Assembly: GCA_905235445.1 (NCBI GenBank)
Contig: CAJOLJ010000019.1
Span: 1-37,284, forward strand
Reading direction: 5' to 3'
DNA: 37,284 bases
DNA from: an uncultured Bacteroidales bacterium
Lineage (GTDB): Bacteria; Bacteroidota; Bacteroidia; Bacteroidales; UBA932
Shown piece after piece: positions 23,061 to 29,492 of the stretch. Both the position numbers and the translations under genes were made by a program. The notes beneath the pieces are model-generated. The model was not told where the DNA came from and ran no database searches. It worked only from the letters and a program-made list of their open reading frames with translations. The number at the start of each line of letters is the position of its first letter. Positions within the stretch are counted from its first letter, which is position 1.

Positions 23061-23068
23061 CAAATATA
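23061..23068 (-). promoter_or_regulatory. Bacteroidetes -7 box (TATATTTG) for serB
   Basis: An exact TAnnTTTG match ending 23 bases before the serB ATG, implying a very short leader (about 17 bases). No convincing -33 element. Confidence 0.6.
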
Positions 23069-23110
23069 CTAAAATCGCATTTCTTTGAGGGGAACGGGAC
23101 CCCGTCTTGG

Positions 23111-24715
23111 CTAAAGAGGGCAGTCGGCAGGTTTCCAGCCCCCAAGGACAAAGGCGGGGTCCCTGTAGGACGCAATGATGGAAGCATCCCTGACGGGATC
23201 CAGGCGGCGGCTGTTGGGATGGCGGCGGGAAGTGTCCACGGGCTTTCCCGTGGCTTTGTCCCTTGTCCCCACTTCCCACATCCTGGCGGTCTTCTCCCCT
23301 ATCTCGCTCCAGCCTATCGGGTTGAACTGGGAGACCGTGCAGTCAATAACCACGAACTCGGCATCCGGGTAGACGGAACCGTGGTTGAACTGGCTTCTGC
23401 CCCAGTCAGCGGGACTTCCCTCCTTTCCCTCGAAGTGGCTTTCCACGAACACGTCACCGTGCGCAGGGTCGAAGTTGCGGACCCACGACAGTGGGCCTCC
23501 GCTGTTCCTGACGGTGCAGCGGTATCCGAAAAGGGCTCCACGTCCGAGGATAGTATCCCCGTCACCTTCTATCGTACAGTCCTGCATGTAGATGGATCCG
23601 TTGGCCTGCAGGGCGTCCCCGCTTCCCTGGATGAGCACCCGGTACAGGGCCGCTCTCTCGCAGTTCAGAAGGAGTCCCTCCGCCTGGCCTTTCAAGTCGG
23701 TTGCGAAGGCAATGTCACGGATGACAATGTCCGAGCAGTTATCCAGGCCGACCGCCTGCCTTCTCTGAGGGAAGGTTCCCTTCCTCTCGTTGGTCTTCAC
23801 CGTCAGGGGGTGGGGATTGAAGACCTCATTGTTGGCGTAATGGACCCTGGTACGGTCACTGCCCTCGCCCTCTATTATGAGATTGGTCTTGTTCCTTGCG
23901 TAGACGATTTCCTCGTAGTCCCCTGCCTTGACATGGATAAGGGTGCTCTCCTCCTTGAAATCCTCCACGTAGTCAAGCGCTCCCTGAAGTGTGCAGAAGT
24001 CCCCTTCCCCGCTACTGTCCACGACGAGGCTCAGTGGATCACCGGGGCCTTCTTTCCTTGTCGAGAAAGTCCACTTGCCCTTCGCCACGGCGGGACTGGT
24101 TTTTTTGACGACCCCGTCCCTGTACATGATGATTCCTCCCTCTAGGGCTACGGAGTACTTGTGCCCATACTCAAGCACGTTGTTGTGAAGGTAGATGGTC
24201 GCCCTGTTGCCGTTCACTATGACAGGGTGAAAATGAAAGCCGTCGGTGAACCCGCCGATGATGGTGAGCTGCATGTCCCGGGGTGTCCTCTCCGCCGTAC
24301 CGGAAGGAGTGCCTGCAGTGGTGCTGCGGTTCGTCGGGACAAAGTCCCTGGAATAGTCATACGGCACCCGGGTGTAGTCGCACTGAGGGGGATAAGTCCT
24401 GCTGTTGGTTGGACCGGAGGGAAGGCTCAGGTCCAGGGTGTCGATGCACTTTCCCCTTCCCTTCCCGGGGGTTATGTCATAAACCTTGACGGTACCGGAA
24501 GAGGCCACCTGGAGGGAAGTCCCCTCGGGGAATGTCAGGACGAGGTGGGTGTCGGGACAGATATCCTTCTGTCCCGGGGCGGGATAGGCACTCACGTCCT
24601 TGCCGAAAGGGGAAGGAGAGGCGCAGGAGGACAGGTAGAGTATGCAAAGGGCTAAGAGGCATGCCGGAAGGCATTTGCCCTGGGAAGCGGGGCTGGAATG
24701 AAGCGGGAGAGCCAT
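23111..24715 (-). CDS. Pectinesterase (CE8) lipoprotein with N-terminal Ig-like region
   Basis: A 534-residue surface or periplasmic enzyme that removes methyl esters from pectin. The signal peptide ends in LSSC (Cys31), a lipoprotein site. Residues about 45-220 form a beta-rich region resembling SbsA Ig-like domains (PDTHLVLTFPEGT, GTVKVYD, YGHKYSVALEGG). The CE8 parallel beta-helix begins about 228 (LVVDSSGEGDFCTLQGALDYV). Catalytic elements: GSGDALQ with Asp367 as acid/base and GDTILG with Asp387 as nucleophile; they are 20 apart, one less than in plant and Erwinia enzymes. The family's LGRPW is not obvious; WGRSQF follows ADWG near residue 437, so the aromatic partner may be replaced. The ATG at 24715 gives the lipoprotein signal; the frame is open 45 codons upstream. 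It is probably part of plant-pectin use. Confidence 0.88.
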   Translation of the reverse strand: MALPLHSSPASQGKCLPACLLALCILYLSSCASPSPFGKDVSAYPAPGQKDICPDTHLVLTFPEGTSLQVASSGTVKVYDITPGKGRGKCIDTLDLSLPSGPTNSRTYPPQCDYTRVPYDYSRDFVPTNRSTTAGTPSGTAERTPRDMQLTIIGGFTDGFHFHPVIVNGNRATIYLHNNVLEYGHKYSVALEGGIIMYRDGVVKKTSPAVAKGKWTFSTRKEGPGDPLSLVVDSSGEGDFCTLQGALDYVEDFKEESTLIHVKAGDYEEIVYARNKTNLIIEGEGSDRTRVHYANNEVFNPHPLTVKTNERKGTFPQRRQAVGLDNCSDIVIRDIAFATDLKGQAEGLLLNCERAALYRVLIQGSGDALQANGSIYMQDCTIEGDGDTILGRGALFGYRCTVRNSGGPLSWVRNFDPAHGDVFVESHFEGKEGSPADWGRSQFNHGSVYPDAEFVVIDCTVSQFNPIGWSEIGEKTARMWEVGTRDKATGKPVDTSRRHPNSRRLDPVRDASIIASYRDPAFVLGGWKPADCPL

Positions 24716-24760
24716 AGTGAAAACGAATTGGTGGGGGCTGAGCGGTGTGAGTTCAGGAAG

Positions 24761-24768
24761 CAAATATA
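24761..24768 (-). promoter_or_regulatory. Bacteroidetes -7 box (TATATTTG) for the pectinesterase gene
   Basis: An exact TAnnTTTG match 45 bases before the ATG at 24715. It lies in the 302-base divergent region 24716-25017 with the promoter at 24922-24952; nothing else is seen there. Confidence 0.55.
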
Positions 24769-24921
24769 GTGAAAAGATTCTCCCATGATGCCCCTTTTCC
24801 TGGCCGGGACCTTTCCCAAGAAGTGCTGCAACCCTTCTGCAAGTGGGCAACCTGAGGTGTTAAACACTTGAGAAATAAAGTTATATGCAATGATCAAGGC
24901 AAAAATTGCAATATACACTCC

Positions 24922-24952
24922 TTGCACCTCGAAAAGGGGGCTTGTATTTTTG
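24922..24952 (+). promoter_or_regulatory. Promoter of the small protein/RNA ligase operon (TTG-N20-TATTTTTG)
   Basis: TTG at 24922-24924 and an exact TAnnTTTG box at 24945-24952 are spaced by 20 bases, the expected -33/-7 arrangement. The ATG of the first gene is 65 bases downstream. Confidence 0.7.
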
Positions 24953-25017
24953 AAAAAGTATTTTAGACCCACAGTGCGCCGGTCAGCATTCAGTATTTTA
25001 TCAACACGAAAACGACT

Positions 25018-25380
25018 ATGAGTACAAGAGCATCCATAAAGATCCAGCAGGGGGGACGTGCCATCTACCTGTACCATCATTTCGATGGCTATCCCGAATA
25101 TGTCGGGGTGGCACTTAAGAACTTCACCCGGAGATTGAAAGGGGAGGAATGGCATTTCGAGACCCTCGCCACATTGATTGCCAAAGACATCAAGATATTG
25201 GACGATTTCTATGAAGTTGCCTATGGCATTCATCCGGACGTGGACTACGTCTATGTCATTGACTGTGACAAAAGGACTCTCAGGTGCTTCCGCCATCACC
25301 TGGAAGAAGAAGAGTCCTACAGCGAAGAGAATGAGGTCGAGATTCCCTGGGAGGGACATGGCCGTCCAGGGAATCATTAA
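25018..25380 (+). CDS. Small conserved protein (STRA-x-I / HxDGYP type) of unknown function
   Basis: A 120-residue cytoplasmic protein. It begins MSTRASIKI and contains YLYHHFDGYPEYVG (57-70 in the codon sense of residues 17-30), a pattern I recall in small uncharacterised proteins of bacteria and phages, then a mixed alpha/beta region (LKNFTRRLKGEEWHFETLATLIAKDIKILDDFYEVAYGI), VDYVYVIDCDKRTLRCF and an acidic tail. The repeated His (YHHFDG) and Asp residues could bind a metal or nucleotide but no catalytic motif is known to me. It is the first gene after a good promoter and ends 44 bases before the phosphatase-RNA ligase gene, on the same strand, so co-transcription is likely and a role in the same process is possible. 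Confidence 0.7.
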   Translation: MSTRASIKIQQGGRAIYLYHHFDGYPEYVGVALKNFTRRLKGEEWHFETLATLIAKDIKILDDFYEVAYGIHPDVDYVYVIDCDKRTLRCFRHHLEEEESYSEENEVEIPWEGHGRPGNH

Positions 25381-25424
25381 GACGGGAATGATTGTTGCAA
25401 TTACATAAACTAACAGACAAACAA

Positions 25425-27314
25425 ATGATTACACCTACAAAAGAACAAACCGTCATAGTGCCGGATGTCCATGGGAGACATTTCTGGCACCGTGCCGTCC
25501 CCCATGCGAAGGCAGGGGGCAGGGTCATCTTTCTGGGTGACTATATCGACCCCTATCCGCAGGAGGACATCGACCCGCAGGAGGCGATTGGGGAATTCAA
25601 GCGGATAATCGAGTTCGCGGGGCGTTTCCCCGAGAATGTGGTGCTCCTGCTCGGAAACCATGACCTTCACTATTTTACCCGTGAGCCCAGTAGGATGGAG
25701 GGAGGAAGTCTGGATGATGATAACGGGGAACTTATCCGTTCCCTGTTCCTGGACAACAGGCACCTTTTCACGATGACTTTCTCTATGGAGGTCGGGGACA
25801 GGCTATGGCTATTCTCACATGCCGGGATTCTGAGGGGATGGGTCAGGGAGAACATGCCCTCCATCCTTTCCATGGAGGGGAAGGACAGGGACCGTGCCCT
25901 GGAAGCCTCCCGCAGGCTCAACGACATGTGGACGGACTTCGATTACGGGAAGGACAGACCAAACTTCATTGACAGGTACCTCGCCCAGGTTTCCTCCCTG
26001 AGGGGAGGAGGATTCGAATTCGGAAGCCCGGTGTGGGCTGATTACCGGGAGTTTGACAAAGAAACAGGGCAGAGAACTTCTTTCGAGGGGGTCTACCAGG
26101 TTTTCGGGCACTCCCAGCAGCACTACGGTCCCCTCATGACGGACAGCTATGCCCTGCTCGACTGCCGCAGGATGTTCTACTTCGAGGGGAAGGACGCCCT
26201 CATAAGGGAACTTCCCAAGGATGACTGCCCGGAGCATTTCATAAACCCCGATACGTCCAGGCCGCCGCTTTTCAAGAAATACTCATCCATCGAGAACGAG
26301 TTCAACGAGGAGTTCCTGCAGAAGGTGAGGGAAGAAATCCCCTCGGACACACTCTGGGCAGTGCAGGAGAAAGTCCATGGCACGAACGTGAGTTTCATTT
26401 GCGAGTTTCTCGGGGGCGGGAAGATCAGCATGACCTTCGCCAAGAGGACCTCCCCCGTCGAGGAGGGCGAGAACTTCTACTCCTACGAGGAGTTCGTCGA
26501 GCGTTACCGTCCCCGCATCGAGAAACTCGCCCGGCAGGTGCTCCGGCGCTATTCCTACAGGGCTGACGGGGTTGTCGTTTTCGGGGAAATGTTCGGCGGG
26601 TCCTATCCGCATCCCGACGTGAAGAAGATAGGGAGGATGAGCGCCATCCAGAAAGGTGTGTCCTACTCCCCTTCCCATGAGTTCTACGGCTTTGACATAT
26701 ACCTCTACAAGAACGGTGAAGGCTGCTACCTGCCACTTGAACAGGTCAACAGGCTCTTCGAAAGAGCGGGATTGCTTCATGCGGAGACTCTCTTCTCGGG
26801 AACTCTCGACGAGTGCCTGAAGTATCCGAATGCCTTCCAGAGCACCATCGCCCCCAAACTGGGGCTTCCCCCGCTCGAGGACAATATCTGCGAGGGCGTA
26901 GTCATCCGCCCCCTGGTCCCTCTGTATCTGAGGAAAGGTGACAGGGTCATCATAAAGAGCAAGAACGCCCGTTTTGCAGAGCGCAAGTCCCACAGGGAGG
27001 ACAAGGGGAAGAAGACCCCGGAGCCTCTGTCCCCCGCCCTCCAGGCTGCCATTGATGAGGCCGGGAGGCTTCTTACCGAGGCAAGGCTCGACTCGGTCAC
27101 CTCCAAGATCGGTGAAGTGTACTATCCCAAGGACCTCGGCAAGGTGGCCGGGCTCTTCGCGAAGGATGTCCTTGAGGATATCGGGAAGCTCCTTCCCTCG
27201 GAAGTGGCCACCCTGGACAAGAACGAACTCAAGCGCCTGAACAAGGAGGTTTCATCCATGTCCTTCTCCTTCATAAAGGACCTCAAGCTCCGCCGTCCAG
27301 AGGAGAGGACCTAA
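25425..27314 (+). CDS. Calcineurin-like phosphatase fused to Rnl2-type RNA ligase
   Basis: A 629-residue two-enzyme protein. Residues 1-260 are a binuclear metallophosphoesterase: PDVHG (Asp14, His16), GDYID (Asp39), GNHD (Asn78, His79), SHAG (His132) and GHS (His229). Residues about 282-525 are a covalent nucleotidyltransferase of the T4 Rnl2 type: motif I EKVHGTN with the adenylylated Lys316, motif III FGEMFG (Glu388), motif IIIa FYGFDIY (420-426), motif IV EGVVIRP (490-496) and motif V IIKSKNARFAE (509-519). Residues 530-629 are a helical C-terminal domain, as in Rnl2. The arrangement suggests end healing (removal of a 3' or 2',3'-cyclic phosphate) followed by ATP-dependent sealing; no 5'-kinase domain is present. 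Bacterial Pnkp joins kinase, phosphatase and ligase differently. The ATG at 25425 is preceded by A-rich sequence, typical of the phylum. RNA repair is inferred. Confidence 0.9.
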   Translation: MITPTKEQTVIVPDVHGRHFWHRAVPHAKAGGRVIFLGDYIDPYPQEDIDPQEAIGEFKRIIEFAGRFPENVVLLLGNHDLHYFTREPSRMEGGSLDDDNGELIRSLFLDNRHLFTMTFSMEVGDRLWLFSHAGILRGWVRENMPSILSMEGKDRDRALEASRRLNDMWTDFDYGKDRPNFIDRYLAQVSSLRGGGFEFGSPVWADYREFDKETGQRTSFEGVYQVFGHSQQHYGPLMTDSYALLDCRRMFYFEGKDALIRELPKDDCPEHFINPDTSRPPLFKKYSSIENEFNEEFLQKVREEIPSDTLWAVQEKVHGTNVSFICEFLGGGKISMTFAKRTSPVEEGENFYSYEEFVERYRPRIEKLARQVLRRYSYRADGVVVFGEMFGGSYPHPDVKKIGRMSAIQKGVSYSPSHEFYGFDIYLYKNGEGCYLPLEQVNRLFERAGLLHAETLFSGTLDECLKYPNAFQSTIAPKLGLPPLEDNICEGVVIRPLVPLYLRKGDRVIIKSKNARFAERKSHREDKGKKTPEPLSPALQAAIDEAGRLLTEARLDSVTSKIGEVYYPKDLGKVAGLFAKDVLEDIGKLLPSEVATLDKNELKRLNKEVSSMSFSFIKDLKLRRPEERT

Positions 27315-27317
27315 AGG

Positions 27318-27354
27318 ATCCGGGGGCCCGGATGTAGGGAAATAATTCCCTTTT
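27318..27354 (+). terminator. Tandem-hairpin terminator of the RNA ligase operon
   Basis: ATCCGG/CCGGAT (27318-27333, 4-base loop) is followed by GGGAA/TTCCC (27337-27350, loop ATAA) and TTTT (27351-27354), starting three bases after the stop codon. The second stem plus T-run is a plausible weak intrinsic terminator. Confidence 0.55.
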
Positions 27355-27401
27355 GGAACGAAAATTGATGCGAAAGAGGATAGACAAAACCAATCAATGA
27401 T

Positions 27402-27896
27402 ATGAAAAGGTTATTTTATTTGACCGCAATAGCCATCATGGCTATGCTGTCATCCTCATGCGACAAGGTGGATGTCCCCCATACAGGGGATACTTCCGGC
27501 AATCTTTACGGCGTCTGGGCCCTGCAGACCAAAACCGAGGTGAGCGGCACCATCTCCGACAAGGAGCCTACCACCAAGGAGGTTGACTACTCGAGCGTGC
27601 ATTTCTACCTCGCCTTCGGCGAGATCCCGTTCCCTCACGCAATTGCCAAGAAGGGTTCCTTCACGTCCCTCGACCTGGACGATGTCGATGTTGACGCTGT
27701 CACGATCACTTACAACGCGGACCAGAAGAAGATTTCCTTCAAGGACCCCATCTGGCTCTCCGACCAGTTGCTCAAGTACAACATGATCCTTGACGGCACT
27801 TTCGATGTCCTTGAACTTACGGACAAGAAATTCGTGATCGAGCAGGGCAACTCTACAGTGGGAACGACCACTTACTCTTTCACGAGATTTGAATGA
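27402..27896 (+). CDS. Small lipoprotein, lipocalin-like
   Basis: A 164-residue predicted lipoprotein. The signal peptide MKRLFYLTAIAIMAMLSSSC places the lipid-bearing Cys at position 20. The rest is beta-rich: LYGVWALQTKTEV at 35-47 resembles the start of a lipocalin-like (GxW) domain common in Bacteroidetes, with strands such as SVHFYLAFGEI, VTITYNADQKKISF and KFVIEQGNSTVGTTTYSFTRF. No catalytic residue is evident. It is separated from the RNA ligase gene by a hairpin and ends at a strong terminator, so it is probably its own unit; no -7 box was found. Function unknown. Confidence 0.75.
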   Translation: MKRLFYLTAIAIMAMLSSSCDKVDVPHTGDTSGNLYGVWALQTKTEVSGTISDKEPTTKEVDYSSVHFYLAFGEIPFPHAIAKKGSFTSLDLDDVDVDAVTITYNADQKKISFKDPIWLSDQLLKYNMILDGTFDVLELTDKKFVIEQGNSTVGTTTYSFTRFE

Positions 27897-27916
27897 CGAT
27901 TTATTTTTAATCTACC

Positions 27917-27947
27917 GGCGGTGCTCTACGAGGGTGCCGCCTTTTTT
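27917..27947 (+). terminator. Strong intrinsic terminator of the small lipoprotein gene
   Basis: GGCGGTGCTC and GGGTGCCGCC pair over 10 bp (with G-U pairs) around a 5-base loop, followed directly by TTTTTT (27942-27947). It lies 20 bases past the stop codon. Confidence 0.85.
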
Positions 27948-28042
27948 GTTCTCAACAGGACAGCGGCTACCCTCCTCCCGGAGGTGAGAGTTTCGGTGAG
28001 GTCAGCTGGACTTAGGTTAAAATATTTAAATCTATATGCAAA

Positions 28043-28080
28043 GAAAAAAGGATAAGAAACCAATTTATAGAATCTTATCC
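28043..28080 (-). terminator. Intrinsic terminator downstream of tRNA-Ala
   Basis: On the minus strand GGATAAGA (28080-28073) pairs with TCTTATCC (28057-28050), an 8-bp stem with a 15-base loop, followed by TTTTTTC (28049-28043). It begins nine bases past the tRNA 3' end. Confidence 0.75.
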
Positions 28081-28088
28081 TTTTGGGG

Positions 28089-28161
28089 TGGAGAGTAGGG
28101 GAATCGAACCCCCGACCTTCAGATTGCGAACCTGACGCTCTACCGACTAAGCTAACTCCCC
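28089..28161 (-). tRNA. tRNA-Ala (anticodon CGC)
   Basis: A 73-base cloverleaf on the minus strand: acceptor stem GGGGAGT/ACTCTCC including the G3-U70 wobble pair that identifies tRNA-Ala, D-arm with AGTCGGTAG, anticodon stem TCAGG/TCTGA with loop TTCGCAA (anticodon CGC, reading GCG), and T-arm GGGGG-TTCGAAT-CCCCT. The discriminator is A73. The genome then reads CCCCA rather than CCA, so CCA must be added after transcription. It lies 30 bases past the fprA stop and is followed by a terminator, so it may be cut from an fprA readthrough transcript or have its own promoter. Confidence 0.93.
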
Positions 28162-28191
28162 GTCTTTGTGTATGTTGTTGTGGCCGCTTAC

Positions 28192-29400
28192 TTAGCAACC
28201 GTGAATGGCATCGGCGAGAGCCTCCAGTGAGGGAATGTCCTCTTCCCTTAGACGGCTCTTTATCGTAACCGTTTCCCCGACCAGCTGTACGTTCTTCATG
28301 GACGAGAACATTTCTTTCATGACCCTGCCTGCGCTGGGTGCCCATGAACCGTTCTCGATGAGGGCGACTTTCCTGTTCTGGTAGGCTTTGTCCTGCAGAT
28401 GGTGGATGAACTCGTATGCGGGAGGGAACAGGCCTGCGTCATAGGAGCATGCCGCCAGGACCATCTTCCCGTAACGGAAGGCATCCTCGACGCACTCTGC
28501 GGGGTCATCGTAGCAAAGGTCGCTTACGGCGACTTTCTTCTCTCCCCTGTCAAGGAGCATCTGGGCTACCTTCTTGGCCACCTCGGCGGTACCTCCGTGG
28601 ATTGAAGCATAGGCTACGAACACACCCTCGGTCTCCACTCCGTACTTGGACCAGGTGTCGTACAGGGAAACGTACTTTTCAAGGTCCTTCCTGATGACGG
28701 GACCGTGTAGGGAGCAGATTCTCTGGACGTCCAGCTCTGAGACCTTCCTCAGGAGGGCCTGCACCTGCATACCGTACTTGCCGCAGATGTTGAAGTAGTA
28801 CCTCCTGGCCTCGCAAGCCCAGTTCTCCTCCTCATCGGCGTAGAAGCCTTCCCTGGAGAGGGCGCCGAACTTACCGAAGGCATCGGCACTGAAAAGAGTG
28901 CCGCTTGCCACCTCGTACGAAACCATCACTTCGGGCCAGTGCACCATCGGGGCGGCCATGAATCTGAGCGTGGCCCTACCGAGGGACACTTCCTCCCCTT
29001 CCCTGACGGCGTGGCATCTTTCGGAGTAGTCCTTCCCGGGGAAGAACTGTCCAAGCATCTGAATGGCCTTGGCGCTGGCAAGAAGTGTCATGTCCTTGTA
29101 GCTGTCGAGGGCCCATGCTATGAGAGAGGAGTGGTCGGGCTCCATGTGATGCACGACGAGATAATCAGGGGTGCGGTCCTCGAGGGCATTGATGAGATTC
29201 TCCTTCCACTTGTCAGCGGAGCGGGAGTCCACCGTGTCCATTACCGCAATCTTCCCGTCCATTATGACATAGGAGTTGTAAGCCATCCCTTCGGGAACGA
29301 TGTACTGGTTCTCGAACTTTTCGATCTGGAGGTCATCGGCTCCTATGTAAAGGATGTCGGGTGTGATTTCTTTGACCATTGCTGGGGCGGTATTGGACAT
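28192..29400 (-). CDS. fprA: FprA-family A-type flavoprotein (flavodiiron O2/NO reductase)
   Basis: A cytoplasmic flavodiiron protein that reduces O2 to water or NO to N2O in anaerobes, taking electrons from rubredoxin or similar carriers. The 402-residue product has the two expected domains. The metallo-beta-lactamase-like domain (1-250) has the diiron motif HMEPDH (His85, Glu87, Asp89, His90), a later His (MVHWPEVM) and LHGPV. The flavodoxin-like domain (about 260-395) has the FMN loop ASIHGGTAEVA, AACSYDAGLFPPAYEF and ENGSWAPSAGRVM. There is no fused rubredoxin or reductase domain. An exact -7 box lies 17 bases before the ATG. tRNA-Ala lies directly downstream. Confidence 0.95.
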   Translation of the reverse strand: MSNTAPAMVKEITPDILYIGADDLQIEKFENQYIVPEGMAYNSYVIMDGKIAVMDTVDSRSADKWKENLINALEDRTPDYLVVHHMEPDHSSLIAWALDSYKDMTLLASAKAIQMLGQFFPGKDYSERCHAVREGEEVSLGRATLRFMAAPMVHWPEVMVSYEVASGTLFSADAFGKFGALSREGFYADEEENWACEARRYYFNICGKYGMQVQALLRKVSELDVQRICSLHGPVIRKDLEKYVSLYDTWSKYGVETEGVFVAYASIHGGTAEVAKKVAQMLLDRGEKKVAVSDLCYDDPAECVEDAFRYGKMVLAACSYDAGLFPPAYEFIHHLQDKAYQNRKVALIENGSWAPSAGRVMKEMFSSMKNVQLVGETVTIKSRLREEDIPSLEALADAIHGC

Positions 29401-29417
29401 ATAACTGTTTGGGGCTG

Positions 29418-29425
29418 CAAAGATA
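29418..29425 (-). promoter_or_regulatory. Bacteroidetes -7 box (TATCTTTG) for fprA
   Basis: An exact TAnnTTTG match 17 bases before the fprA ATG, implying a leader of about 10 bases. T-rich sequence upstream (29438-29447) may act as the -33 region. Confidence 0.6.
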
Positions 29426-29492
29426 ACACTTTCCTCCGTAAAAACGCCTTTGCGGTGAATTCTTTTTTCGAAAATCGGGCACCCCTCCGGGG

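Noticed and set aside
29482..29492. CCCC/GGGG hairpin at the end of sbcC
   Set aside because: Only 4 bp, overlaps the stop codon region and has no adjacent T-run; too weak to call a terminator.
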